NCBI RefSeq assembly: GCF_002160325.1
Contig: NZ_NFKJ01000015.1
Coordinates: 23,031-87,030 of the forward strand
Length of the DNA: 64,000 nucleotides
Direction of reading: 5' to 3'
Source: Lachnoclostridium sp. An181
GTDB lineage: Bacteria; Bacillota; Clostridia; Lachnospirales; Lachnospiraceae
Within the stretch, counting starts at the first letter, position 1, and each line of letters starts with the position of its first letter. The notes beneath the pieces are model-generated. The model was not told the origin of the DNA, searched no databases, and saw nothing but the letters and a program-made list of their open reading frames with translations. The position numbers and the translations under genes are program-made. Below, piece by piece: positions 22,561 through 30,931 of this stretch.

Positions 22561-24026
22561 TATTCTGATATCACTGCCAGGTTTTGCAGTACCGCGATCA
22601 TAAGTTGATAGAACCTTTCAAAGGAATCCAGTGGAAGAGATTCGTCCGGTGTATGGCAGTTGTAGATGGAAGGACCTACCGCAATGGCATCCAGCCCTGG
22701 GATTGCGTCTGAAAAAAGACCGCATTCAAGTCCTGCGTGTATGGCCTCGATCCGCAGTTCCCGGTTAAAAAGTTTTTGGTATGCTTTCTGAAATACTGTC
22801 CGGATCCGGGAATGTTCCTGGAAATCCCATCCAGGATACTCGCCGCTGCATTCAACGGTAAATCCAAATGTTCTGGCAAGGAGAAGGATACGTTCTTTGA
22901 TTTCTTCCTGCAAAGAGGAGCAGGATGAGCGTGGGGAGAGAACAATATGCAAGGTGCTATCGTTCGTGCGGATCACTCCCAGATTGGAGGAAGTCACTAC
23001 AAAGCCATGCTGGTTGATATTTCTCTTCTGTACACCATTGGGTGCCAGTAAAATGGCTCCAAGAAAGGCCTGCGTATCTTCTTTTGAAACTACCCGGGCT
23101 GTTTCATTTGGATGTATGGAAATCTTACAGGAAAAACCCGGTTCGAAACCTTCCAGCTCCAGAGCAATGATGTTGAGAAGAGTTTGCGCAGTGCAGGAGG
23201 CATCTTGTGCCTGTCTTTCATCCTTGTAGAGGATGGATGCCAGACATTCACGCGGGATGGCGTTGTCCTTGCTCCCTCCACATACATTTACAAGCATACC
23301 GTCTGTCTTTGTTAAAAGATTCATCAGTACCCTGGCCATCAAAAGATTTGCATTTGCACGCTCTTTTTGAATATCCATTCCGGAATGGCCGCCGAGGAGT
23401 CCGGTAAGATCAAGCACCAGAAGAGTCCCCTTTTCCTGTTTTCTTTGGATTGGGCGGATGAGTTCGATCCGCACTCCTCCGGCACAGCTGACGGTCGCAA
23501 CCCCTTCTTCTTCTGAGTCCATGTTGATCATTGTTCGGGCTGTGATGAGGGATTTATCCAGCTCCTTTGCGCCGCCCAGCCCGATTTCCTCCTCAGTTGT
23601 AAAGACGCATTCAAGCGGCGGATGGGAAAGTGCGCTGTCATCCAGCAATGTGAGCATCAAAGCAATGGCGACGGCGTTATCCGCTCCAAGTGTGGTCCCG
23701 TCTGCTGTGAGAATTCCGTCCTTTTCATGGAGATGCAAGCCTTCAGATGTAAAATCGTGGTCTGTATCCGCACGTTTTTCGCAGACCATGTCCAGATGGC
23801 CCTGCAGCATGACAGGAGCAGCATTTTCTCCGCCATTGCAGCCGGCTTTTTTTATAATGATATTGTGCATGGTATCCTGGTAAACCCAAAGATTTCTTTT
23901 CTTTGCAAATGTCACGAGATAATCGCTGATGGCTTTTTCATTTTTGGAACCTCTTGGAATAGCGCTGATATCCTCAAAAAAGTGAAAAAGCTTTTCCGGT
24001 TTTCTGTCTGTGATAATGTATTCCAT
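22560..24026 (-). CDS. Aminoacyl-histidine dipeptidase (M20 family, PepD-like)
   Basis: The 488-residue zinc metallopeptidase cleaves Xaa-His and other dipeptides in the cytosol. Metal-site motifs of the M20/PepD family are visible: HLDMVCEKRADTDHD, DGTTLGADNAVA with its Gly-Ala-Asp-Asn, CVFTTEEEIGLGGAKELD with the catalytic Glu pair, and the C-terminal AIHAGLECGLFSDAIPGLD. The length matches PepD, which has an extra lid domain compared with shorter M20 enzymes. I prefer the ATG ending at 24026; a GTG twelve bases earlier is an alternative. A minus-strand extended -10 promoter lies about 60 bases upstream. Confidence 0.92.
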   Translation of the reverse strand: MEYIITDRKPEKLFHFFEDISAIPRGSKNEKAISDYLVTFAKKRNLWVYQDTMHNIIIKKAGCNGGENAAPVMLQGHLDMVCEKRADTDHDFTSEGLHLHEKDGILTADGTTLGADNAVAIALMLTLLDDSALSHPPLECVFTTEEEIGLGGAKELDKSLITARTMINMDSEEEGVATVSCAGGVRIELIRPIQRKQEKGTLLVLDLTGLLGGHSGMDIQKERANANLLMARVLMNLLTKTDGMLVNVCGGSKDNAIPRECLASILYKDERQAQDASCTAQTLLNIIALELEGFEPGFSCKISIHPNETARVVSKEDTQAFLGAILLAPNGVQKRNINQHGFVVTSSNLGVIRTNDSTLHIVLSPRSSCSSLQEEIKERILLLARTFGFTVECSGEYPGWDFQEHSRIRTVFQKAYQKLFNRELRIEAIHAGLECGLFSDAIPGLDAIAVGPSIYNCHTPDESLPLDSFERFYQLMIAVLQNLAVISE

Positions 24027-24081
24027 CGTTGTATCCACCGTCTCTTTCTTGTTCTTAAATTGTGTAATTTACCCGAAACAT

Positions 24082-24090
24082 ATTATAGCA
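24082..24090 (-). promoter_or_regulatory. Extended -10 promoter for the dipeptidase gene
   Basis: On the minus strand TGC is followed directly by TATAAT, an extended -10 element about 60 bases before the dipeptidase start. No good -35 box is visible, as is common for extended -10 promoters. Confidence 0.5.
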
Positions 24091-24277
24091 GATTTGTTTT
24101 GGCATTTCATCAATATAAAGTGATAAAAGAATAACTTTTTAACTTGTAAAAATAAACAAGAGTCATCCAAAATAAAAAAACAACAGAAAAATTTTCCATG
24201 GAAATGAAGATTGACGGAAGGCTGTATTTCGGATATAGTTAATATTATATATTTTTAACATAAAGGAAAGGTTAGGA

Positions 24278-24394
24278 ATGCCGGAGCACAAAAGTAAGTG
24301 GCCCTGGCAGAGATTTGTCTGCAGACAGCCGTCAAAGTCAGGCGTGTTTGACATTGCTCTGTTGTTTTGCGGGAATAAAAGGAGTATGGTATGA
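24278..24394 (+). CDS. Candidate 38-residue ORF coupled to the next gene
   Basis: An ATG at 24278 follows AAAGGAAAGGTTAGGA and opens a 38-codon frame (MPEHKSKWPWQRF..., ending GNKRSMV). Its TGA overlaps the ATG of the transglutaminase-like gene as ATGA, a configuration typical of translational coupling. It contains no signal peptide or known domain and could be a regulatory leader peptide. It is short enough to be chance, so confidence is low. The remainder of 24091-24277 is A/T-rich with no other gene visible. Confidence 0.35.
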   Translation: MPEHKSKWPWQRFVCRQPSKSGVFDIALLFCGNKRSMV

Positions 24395-25464
24395 ATAAAT
24401 TTGTACAACAGAAGAAAAATTTAAACAATAATTTTGTACAACACAAGAAAAAAATGAAAACGCAGTGGAAATTTGCGATTGCGTTTGCGGTGGCCGGACT
24501 TCTTGTCATTGCCACTTTGCTCAGGCAGCAGACATTGTCTGATGCCACAGTTACAAAATTAAAAGATATTCCAAGATCAGGGCAGGCTGTGGTATCGGAT
24601 TTTTATGTTTCCCAGCTGAAGGAAAAAGAAAAGGCAGCTTATGATCTGATGAAAGAGAAACTGGAGAAAAAAGAAGGAGGAGTCGTGGAGTTTCCAAAAG
24701 CCCTAAACGGAAAAGAATATACAAGGGTGGTCAATGCTCTGGAATTTGAGGGCGGAAATAATTTTTACGGACTGTACGAGATTCCCATGACCGAGGATGA
24801 TGTATATGTCAAGTACATAGAAGATGATATTGTCAAACTGCAGGACCCTGTGATCACAAAAGCGATTTTGTTTTTATCAAGCGCTGAAAAGATCGATGAG
24901 CAGGGGAAATACGCGGACGACGGTACAGTCACAAATCTGGAAGAAGTGGCTAAAGGCCTTTCTGTGAATTCAGAAGATAAACTTGCCGAAATCGATGAGA
25001 TCCAGAAAAAAACAGAACAAATACTGGATGAAGTCATAAAAGGACTTCCGGAAGATTACGGAGAAAAGAAAACTGTGGATTACTTTTTGGAATGGATGGA
25101 TAAAAACCTGGAATTCTTTGAGACAGATGAGGATGCGGCGGACATGAGCGAGATGTTTGAAAGATTTTACAGGCCGAACCATCTGGCAGCGGTCGTGGAC
25201 AAAAAGGCCAATGCGACAGGATATGCCAAAATTCTCGCAGAGCTTTGCAACCGGGCGGGCATGGAATCCCACATTGTGATAGGACAATGGAAAGGCAGCT
25301 GGCTTTCAGGGGAGAGCTATGTGTTATGTGCTGTTTCCATGAATGACCAGACGATCTACGTGGATGCAAGCGGAGCGAAGGCGGGCGTACTCGCTGACCA
25401 CAAGTATTTGACAGAGAAAGAGGCAAAGAATCATATGGACTTTGTCGAATATTTTGAGTACTAG
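24391..25464 (+). CDS. Membrane-anchored transglutaminase-fold protein without catalytic residues
   Basis: The 357-residue protein has a short basic cytoplasmic tail, one membrane helix (WKFAIAFAVAGLLVIATLL, about 23-41) and a long extracellular part. Residues about 255-345 align with the bacterial transglutaminase-like core: the helix NATGYAKILAELCNRAGMESHIVIGQW corresponds to the Cys-x-Gly-Tyr-Ala region, and TIYVDASG to the Asp-containing strand. The nucleophile position is Ala275 and no histidine occupies the usual His position, so it should be catalytically dead. The tail contains a near-repeat, KFVQQKK then NFVQHKK. ATG has AAGGAG upstream. Binding or scaffolding at the cell surface is the likeliest role. 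Confidence 0.6.
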   Translation: MNKFVQQKKNLNNNFVQHKKKMKTQWKFAIAFAVAGLLVIATLLRQQTLSDATVTKLKDIPRSGQAVVSDFYVSQLKEKEKAAYDLMKEKLEKKEGGVVEFPKALNGKEYTRVVNALEFEGGNNFYGLYEIPMTEDDVYVKYIEDDIVKLQDPVITKAILFLSSAEKIDEQGKYADDGTVTNLEEVAKGLSVNSEDKLAEIDEIQKKTEQILDEVIKGLPEDYGEKKTVDYFLEWMDKNLEFFETDEDAADMSEMFERFYRPNHLAAVVDKKANATGYAKILAELCNRAGMESHIVIGQWKGSWLSGESYVLCAVSMNDQTIYVDASGAKAGVLADHKYLTEKEAKNHMDFVEYFEY

Positions 25465-25560
25465 ACAGAAAGGAGCTGCCAAAATACTATCTTTTTGTAC
25501 AGAACCTTAAAACAATATAAAAATTCTTATGAAATAATTAAATATTGTGTATAGAAAGAG

Positions 25561-25589
25561 TTGACTTTGTATGTCGAATTTGCTATATT
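25561..25589 (+). promoter_or_regulatory. Promoter of the licT-PTS operon
   Basis: TTGACT (25561-25566), a 17-base spacer and TATATT (25584-25589), with TGC just before the -10 box, form a strong sigma-A promoter. The transcript would begin just before the antiterminator-binding RNA element. Confidence 0.82.
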
Positions 25590-25611
25590 TTAAATAACTT
25601 CATTAGCAGAT

Positions 25612-25639
25612 GGGTTGTTACTGTATGGCAGGCAAAACC
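25612..25639 (+). promoter_or_regulatory. RAT site (LicT/BglG-type antiterminator target)
   Basis: The RNA motif begins GGGTTGTTACTG and ends GGCAGGCAAAACC, the signature of ribonucleic antiterminator elements bound by BglG/LicT/SacY proteins. Its 3' end overlaps the first arm of the adjacent terminator, so bound protein would prevent terminator folding. The cognate protein is presumably the downstream gene product, giving autoregulation by PTS sugar supply. Confidence 0.88.
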
Positions 25640-25690
25640 AGATTTTATGAGCGGAGTTCATAAAAGCTCTGTTTATAGGGTTTGGTTTTT
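25635..25690 (+). terminator. Regulated terminator in the licT leader
   Basis: TTTTATGA (25643-25650) pairs perfectly with TCATAAAA (25658-25665), flanked by AAACC (25635-25639) and GGTTT (25679-25683). A T-run follows. Its overlap with the RAT site makes it the off switch of the operon when the antiterminator is inactive. Confidence 0.8.
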
Positions 25691-25728
25691 TTGTTTCAAG
25701 GACATATAAACAAGGCAGGAAGTGTATT

Positions 25729-26562
25729 ATGGTTATTGAGAAAGTGATTAATAATAATATCATTTCTGCGCACGATGAAACAGGAGGAGAAGTAGTAGTA
25801 ATGGGCCGGGGCATTGGGTATGCCAGAAGGCCGGGGCAGGACGTTGATGAGACCAGAGTGGAAAAAGTCTTTCACATCAAAAGCCGGACTGTCGCAGAGC
25901 AATTTAAAGAGCTGCTCGCACATATGCCTTTGGAACATGTGCAGATTTCAAATGATATTATTTCTTATGCAAAGAAGAATTTGAATTTGAAACTGAATCA
26001 AAGTATTTATGTGACGCTCACCGACCACATTAATTTTACTATTGAGCGATACAACCAGGGGATCAAACCTCAGAATGCATTACTGTGGGATATCAAGCGG
26101 TTTTACAATCAGGAGTATCAGCTCGGCAAATATGCTCTTAAGATCATGAAGGAGCGTCTGCATCTTGAACTGCCTGATGATGAAGCAGGTTTCATTGCCC
26201 TGCATATCGTAAATGCGGAATACGGTACAAAACTCGGGGATGCATTGAAGTTTCCGAATCTTTTAAAGGATATCATGAGCATTGTCTCAAAAGAGCTTGG
26301 CATTGAGCTTGATGAAGAGTCTTTGCACTATGAAAGGTTCGTGACTCATGTAAAATTTCTTGTACAGCGCATATACCGGCAGGAACTGCTGGGGAATGAG
26401 GATGAGCTGGCAGAAATGATGGAGAAAAAGTACCAGAAAGAATATAGCTGCAGTAAAAAAATTGCAGATTATATTGAAAAAGAGACAGGTACAAGGATCT
26501 CAAAAGAAGAGATCGCATATCTGGCTATACACATCAAAAGAGTAACTATAATAGAAAAATAA
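25729..26562 (+). CDS. BglG/LicT-family transcriptional antiterminator
   Basis: The 277-residue protein has an N-terminal CAT RNA-binding domain (about 1-56) and two PTS regulation domains. The phosphorylatable histidines fall at His100 (LTDHINF) and His159 (IALHIVN) in PRD1, and His207 (FVTHVKF) and His268 (LAIHIKR) in PRD2, which nearly match the LicT numbering. Sugar transport is expected to change their phosphorylation so that the protein binds the RAT RNA upstream and permits readthrough into its own gene and the two PTS genes. It starts about 40 bases after the leader terminator. Confidence 0.93.
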   Translation: MVIEKVINNNIISAHDETGGEVVVMGRGIGYARRPGQDVDETRVEKVFHIKSRTVAEQFKELLAHMPLEHVQISNDIISYAKKNLNLKLNQSIYVTLTDHINFTIERYNQGIKPQNALLWDIKRFYNQEYQLGKYALKIMKERLHLELPDDEAGFIALHIVNAEYGTKLGDALKFPNLLKDIMSIVSKELGIELDEESLHYERFVTHVKFLVQRIYRQELLGNEDELAEMMEKKYQKEYSCSKKIADYIEKETGTRISKEEIAYLAIHIKRVTIIEK

Positions 26563-26582
26563 GAGAGGAGAGTCAGAAAAAG

Positions 26583-27071
26583 ATGTTTGGTCTATTTAAG
26601 AAAAAAGGGGATGGCGCGTATGTGCTGGGAGCGCCTGCAAAAGGAAAAGCAATTGCTTTAAACGAGGTGAATGATCCAACATTTGGTGAAGGAATGCTTG
26701 GACAGGGAGCTGCCATTATTCCTGAGGAAGGAAAAATATATGCTCCGGCTGATGGAGAGATCGGAATGGTCTTCGATACTCTTCATGCAGTGACTATGGT
26801 GACAGACAATGGAGCAGAGGTACTCATCCATGTTGGACTGGACACAGTTCAGTTAAAAGGGGAAGGGTATGAAGCGCATGTAAAAGCAGGAGATAAAGTG
26901 AAAAAAGGTGATCTTCTTCTCACGGTTGATCTTGAGAAAGTAAAATCTGCAGGATACGACACAGTTACTCCGGTTGTTGTGTGCAATACGGATCAGTTTG
27001 CATCCGTGACAGGACAGACAGGAAAAGATGTGGCGCCTGGAGATGCACTTGTTGAAATTCAGGCAAAATAA
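26583..27071 (+). CDS. PTS glucose-family IIA component
   Basis: The 162-residue cytosolic protein is a Crr-like enzyme IIA that passes phosphate from HPr to IIB. The two active-site histidines are His68 (DTLHAVTMVT) and His83 (VLIHVGLDTVQLKG), followed by KAGDKVKKGDLLLTVDLEKV. It lies 20 bases after the antiterminator gene and 86 bases before the IICB gene, so it presumably serves that transporter, and may also carry out IIA-mediated regulation. Confidence 0.93.
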   Translation: MFGLFKKKGDGAYVLGAPAKGKAIALNEVNDPTFGEGMLGQGAAIIPEEGKIYAPADGEIGMVFDTLHAVTMVTDNGAEVLIHVGLDTVQLKGEGYEAHVKAGDKVKKGDLLLTVDLEKVKSAGYDTVTPVVVCNTDQFASVTGQTGKDVAPGDALVEIQAK

Positions 27072-27157
27072 CATTGGTATTTTGGCCTGTACATACGGGC
27101 TTAAAATATAAGAAAAGGGATTAATGAGGAAAGAGACAGAGGAGGTAAATGTAAATT

Positions 27158-28600
27158 ATGATGAAGTATTTACAAAGATTAGGTAAATCCCTGATGCTTC
27201 CGGTTGCATGTCTTCCGGTTGCAGCTATCCTTCAGGGAATTGGTTATTGGATCGACCCTGCAGGCTGGGGTGCCAATAACGTGATTGCAGCGTTCCTGCT
27301 GTCAGCAGGTGGTGTACTTGTTGATAACATGGCAATTCTGTTTGCTATCGGTGTTGCTGTAGGTATGTCAAAAGACAATGACGGTACAGCAGGCCTTGCA
27401 GGCCTTGTTTCCTGGCTGATCACAACAAAACTGTTATCCACAGATGTTGTTGCAATGCTCACAGGAACAGCTGCAGAAAATGTTGACGCAGCATTTGGAA
27501 AAACACAGACACAGTTTATCGGTATCTTATGTGGTTTGATCGCAGCTGCATGCTATAACAAATTCAAAGATACAAAACTGCCGGATGCATTCTCCTTCTT
27601 TAGTGGAAAGAGATGTGTTGCTATCGTAACATCAGGTGCATCCTTGATCTCCAGTTTGATCTTGTTCTTTGTATGGCCAGTTATTTACAATGCACTTGTT
27701 TCACTTGGTGAATTTATCATGGATCTTGGCCCGGTTGGTGCAGGTATTTACGGTTTCTTCAACCGTCTGCTCATCCCATTTGGTCTTCACCATGCACTTA
27801 ACTCTGTATTCTGGTTTGATGTTGCAGGAATCAACGATATCGCTAAATTCTGGGGCAATGCAGAAGGCGGAGTTCTCGGAGAGACAGGTATGTACATGGC
27901 TGGTTTCTTCCCGGTTATGATGTTCGGTCTTCCGGCAGCAGCATTGGCTATGTACCATACAGCAAAAGATACGAAAAAGAAAGTTGCAGCTGGTCTTCTT
28001 TTGTCAGCAGCTATCGCATCTTTCTTCAACGGTGTTACAGAACCTTTGGAATTCTCCTTCATGTTCCTTGCACCGGCACTTTACGGCGTTCACGCTGTAT
28101 TGACAGGTATCTCTATGGCAGTTGTTGCAGCGCTTCCAATGCGTGCAGGATTTAACTTCAGTGCTGGTTTCATTGACTGGTTCTTAAGTTTCAAGGCTCC
28201 ATTTGCAGAGAACCCATTATTGCTCATTCCGGTTGGTATCGTAGTTGGTATCATCTACTACATTGTATTCCGTATTGTAATTGTTAAATTTAACATGAAG
28301 ACACCTGGACGTGAAGACGATGATGTTGATGAACAAAAGGTACAGCTGGCAAACAACGACTACACAGCAGTAGCTAAGATTGTCCTGGAAGGTGTTGGCG
28401 GAAAAGACAATGTTACAAGCATTGACAACTGCATCACAAGACTTCGTCTGGAAATCAAAGACTACACAAAAGTTGATGAAAAGAAAATCAAATCCGCTGG
28501 TGTAGCTGGTGTCATCAGACCAAGCAAAACTGCTGTTCAGGTTATTGTCGGAACAAAAGTTCAGTTTGTTGCTGATGAATTCAAAAAACTTTGCAAATAA
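27158..28600 (+). CDS. PTS IICB, glucose/N-acetylglucosamine family
   Basis: The 480-residue permease imports and phosphorylates a hexose. The hydrophobic IIC part (about 1-385) begins YLQRLGKSLMLPVACLPVAAIL and contains FFNGVTEPLEFSFMFLAPALYGVHA and AGFNFSAGFIDW, the last closest to N-acetylglucosamine-type (NagE-like) permeases. IIB occupies about 400-480, with phosphorylated Cys425 in IDNCITRLRL. IIA is encoded separately just upstream, whereas NagE proteins often fuse all three domains. Glucose or glucosamine cannot be excluded. Confidence 0.88.
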   Translation: MMKYLQRLGKSLMLPVACLPVAAILQGIGYWIDPAGWGANNVIAAFLLSAGGVLVDNMAILFAIGVAVGMSKDNDGTAGLAGLVSWLITTKLLSTDVVAMLTGTAAENVDAAFGKTQTQFIGILCGLIAAACYNKFKDTKLPDAFSFFSGKRCVAIVTSGASLISSLILFFVWPVIYNALVSLGEFIMDLGPVGAGIYGFFNRLLIPFGLHHALNSVFWFDVAGINDIAKFWGNAEGGVLGETGMYMAGFFPVMMFGLPAAALAMYHTAKDTKKKVAAGLLLSAAIASFFNGVTEPLEFSFMFLAPALYGVHAVLTGISMAVVAALPMRAGFNFSAGFIDWFLSFKAPFAENPLLLIPVGIVVGIIYYIVFRIVIVKFNMKTPGREDDDVDEQKVQLANNDYTAVAKIVLEGVGGKDNVTSIDNCITRLRLEIKDYTKVDEKKIKSAGVAGVIRPSKTAVQVIVGTKVQFVADEFKKLCK

Positions 28601-28629
28601 TATCATTACATATTAATCCCTTTTAGGAA

Positions 28630-28683
28630 GGCCGCTGTCAGTAAGCCAAAATGGTTTACAGACAGCGGTCTTTCCTTTATTAT
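28630..28683 (+). terminator. Terminator of the licT-PTS operon
   Basis: A nearly continuous stem of about 17 bp runs from GGCCGCTGTC (28630-28639) through GTAAGCC to GGTTTAC and GACAGCGGTC (28661-28670). A moderately T-rich tail follows. It separates the PTS operon from cutC. Confidence 0.8.
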
Positions 28684-28713
28684 AGGGGAAGAAGATTTAT
28701 TAGGAGGTTAGGT

Positions 28714-29463
28714 ATGGGATATATTTTGGAAGTATGTGCGGACAGCGTACAGTCTGCAGTTGAGGCGAAAAAGGGAGGGGCGGACAGAATTGAGCTTTGC
28801 AGCAATCTTCTGATTGGCGGGACTACTCCGGGCAAATCTTTGTTCCGCCTTGTGAAAGAGTACACCGGTCTTCCGGTGCGGACACTCATCCGCCCAAGAT
28901 TTGGCGATTTCTGCTACGATGCGTATGAGTTTGAGATGATGAAGGAAGAGGTCCAGATGTTCACAGAGATGGGCGCGGACGGCGTTGTGATCGGAGTCCT
29001 GAATCCGGACGGAAGTCTTCAAATGGAGCAGATGGAGGAACTTGTGAAGGCAGCGGGAGGTGCGGGAAAAACTTTGCACCGTGCGTTTGATATGTGTAAA
29101 GATCCGTTTGAAACGTGCAGCCAGGCTGTGGATCTTGGGATAGATACGATTCTGACGAGCGGACAGAAAAATTCTGCATGGGAGGGAAAAGCACTTTTGG
29201 CAGAGCTTGAACAGAAGTTTGGAAAAGACATCACACTTCTTGCGGGTGCAGGCGTGTCACCAAAGACACTTGAGGAGCTTGCCGTGGAGACGAAACTTCA
29301 TGCCTTCCACATGTCCGGAAAGATTATCAAAGAGAGCAGGATGGAGTTTAGGCGCGATGATGTCAATATGGGCTTAAAAGGTTTCAGCGAATATGAAATC
29401 TGGCAGACATCCATGGAGCAGGTTGCTAAGGCTAGAGAAATTTTAGATAGACTGGCAGGATAA
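28714..29463 (+). CDS. cutC: CutC family protein
   Basis: The 249-residue TIM-barrel protein belongs to the CutC family, described as copper homeostasis factors, although the biochemical role is unproven. Family marks are LEVCADSVQSAVEAKKGGADRIELCSNLLIGGTTP at the N-terminus, RTLIRPRFGDFCYDAYEFEMM, and LHRAFDMCKDP. I chose ATG 28714 because AGGAGGTTAGGT is immediately upstream; the longer frame has no ribosome binding site. It appears monocistronic between two terminators. Confidence 0.9.
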   Translation: MGYILEVCADSVQSAVEAKKGGADRIELCSNLLIGGTTPGKSLFRLVKEYTGLPVRTLIRPRFGDFCYDAYEFEMMKEEVQMFTEMGADGVVIGVLNPDGSLQMEQMEELVKAAGGAGKTLHRAFDMCKDPFETCSQAVDLGIDTILTSGQKNSAWEGKALLAELEQKFGKDITLLAGAGVSPKTLEELAVETKLHAFHMSGKIIKESRMEFRRDDVNMGLKGFSEYEIWQTSMEQVAKAREILDRLAG

Positions 29464-29478
29464 AATGAAGACAGTGGC

Positions 29479-29505
29479 AAAGGCGGAGTATGCGCTCCGC
29501 CTTTT
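29479..29505 (+). terminator. Terminator of cutC
   Basis: AAAGGCGGAG (29479-29488) pairs with CTCCGCCTTT (29495-29504) around a six-base loop, with one further T and only weak T-richness after it. It lies 16 bases after the cutC stop. Confidence 0.8.
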
Positions 29506-29517
29506 GTACTTCACTGT

Positions 29518-29546
29518 TTGAGGTGTACGAAGAGTCATGTTATAAT
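29518..29546 (+). promoter_or_regulatory. Promoter of the MATE/Tet(M)-NYN operon
   Basis: TTGAGG (29518-29523), a 17-base spacer and a perfect TATAAT (29541-29546) preceded by TGT form a strong promoter with an extended -10. The leader before the MATE start is only about 30 bases, so no drug-sensing leader peptide or attenuator, as found before tet(M), is present. Confidence 0.8.
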
Positions 29547-29584
29547 AGGCTCATAGTGGAAAAAGAGATAAAGGAAGTGAAAAC

Positions 29585-30931
29585 ATGAGGGGAGATTTGA
29601 CAAAAGGACCGATAACAAAGACCATGCTTGCATTTGCGCTGCCCATGATTTTGGGGAATCTTTTGCAGCAGACATACAATGTGGCGGATACGCTCATTGT
29701 AGGGAGATTTCTGGGACCGGATGCGCTGGCAGCTGTGGGATCATCCTACACGCTGATGAGCTTTTTGACCTCGATCCTGCTTGGGCTCTGCATGGGCAGT
29801 GGAGCAGCGTTTTCCATTGCGTTTGGAGAGAAAAATGAAGAAAAGTTAAAAAACAGTATGTATGTATCATTTATGTTGATTGGTGCAGTTGCAATCGTGC
29901 TTAATGTGGCTGTCTTTATTTTCCTTGAACCGATCATGGATCTTTTGCAGGTTCCAACAGAGGTGTATCCGATGATGCGGGAGTATCTTTGGATCATTTT
30001 TTTCGGGATCCTGGCGACGTTTCTCTATAATTATTTTGCGTCATTTTTGCGTTCCCTTGGAAATTCGGTCGTCCCTCTTGCATTTCTCGCTGTATCTGCG
30101 GTTTTAAATATTTTTCTGGATCTGGTCTTTGTGCTCAGTGTGAATATGGGCGTGGGAGGTGCAGCGCTTGCAACAGTGATCTCACAGTATATATCGGGAA
30201 TCGGGATTGCCCTGTACACCTATATAAAAATGCCGCAGTTTTGGTTCCGGAAAAAGTACTGCAGCTGGAGTAAGAAAATCGCTAAGGAGATCGCACAGTT
30301 TTCTTTTCTGACATCTCTTCAGCAGTCGGTGATGAATTTTGGAATTCTCATGGTTCAGGGTCTTATCAACAGTTTTGGGCCAGTGGTGATGGCTGCATTT
30401 GCCGCAGGAGTCAAGATTGATTCGTTCGCGTATATGCCGGTGCAGGATTTTGGAAATGCATTTTCGGTGTTTGTGGCACAAAATCATGGAGCGAAGAAAG
30501 AGGAGAGGATAAGACTTGGGATCAGGAGAGCTGTAGTGATAGCCATTGCGTTCTGTATTGTCATTTCCGTGGCAGTATTTGTATTTGCGAGTCCGTTGAT
30601 GACAATCTTTGTGTCGCAGGCAGAGACAGAAGTGATCCGGATAGGCGCTCAGTACCTGCGCGTGGAAGGAACGTTTTACTTTGGTATTGGATGCCTGTTT
30701 TTGCTCTACGGTTTTTACCGGGCTGTGGAAAAACCGGGGATGTCTGTGGTGCTCACGGTGATTTCCCTTGGGACAAGAGTTGTCCTTGCCTACATGCTTT
30801 CCTCTATAGAGGCCATAGGTGTGATGGGAATCTGGTGGTCTGTGCCGATCGGATGGGTTTTGGCTGACTTGACGGGATGGATGTATTATAAGTTGAGGTA
30901 TAAAAAGAAGATGATAGGGATGAAAATATGA
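29585..30931 (+). CDS. MATE family exporter, coupled to the Tet(M)-like gene
   Basis: This 448-residue polytopic membrane protein is a MATE family Na+/H+-coupled exporter. The N-terminal LPMILGNLLQQTYNVADTLIVGRFLGPDALAAVG stretch is a family hallmark, and a second half with the same pattern begins near 235. About twelve membrane helices are apparent. The stop codon overlaps the start of the Tet(M)-like GTPase gene as ATGA, so both proteins are made together. Pairing an exporter with a ribosome-protection-like factor suggests a joint response to a ribosome-targeting compound. That link is inference. Confidence 0.9.
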   Translation: MRGDLTKGPITKTMLAFALPMILGNLLQQTYNVADTLIVGRFLGPDALAAVGSSYTLMSFLTSILLGLCMGSGAAFSIAFGEKNEEKLKNSMYVSFMLIGAVAIVLNVAVFIFLEPIMDLLQVPTEVYPMMREYLWIIFFGILATFLYNYFASFLRSLGNSVVPLAFLAVSAVLNIFLDLVFVLSVNMGVGGAALATVISQYISGIGIALYTYIKMPQFWFRKKYCSWSKKIAKEIAQFSFLTSLQQSVMNFGILMVQGLINSFGPVVMAAFAAGVKIDSFAYMPVQDFGNAFSVFVAQNHGAKKEERIRLGIRRAVVIAIAFCIVISVAVFVFASPLMTIFVSQAETEVIRIGAQYLRVEGTFYFGIGCLFLLYGFYRAVEKPGMSVVLTVISLGTRVVLAYMLSSIEAIGVMGIWWSVPIGWVLADLTGWMYYKLRYKKKMIGMKI

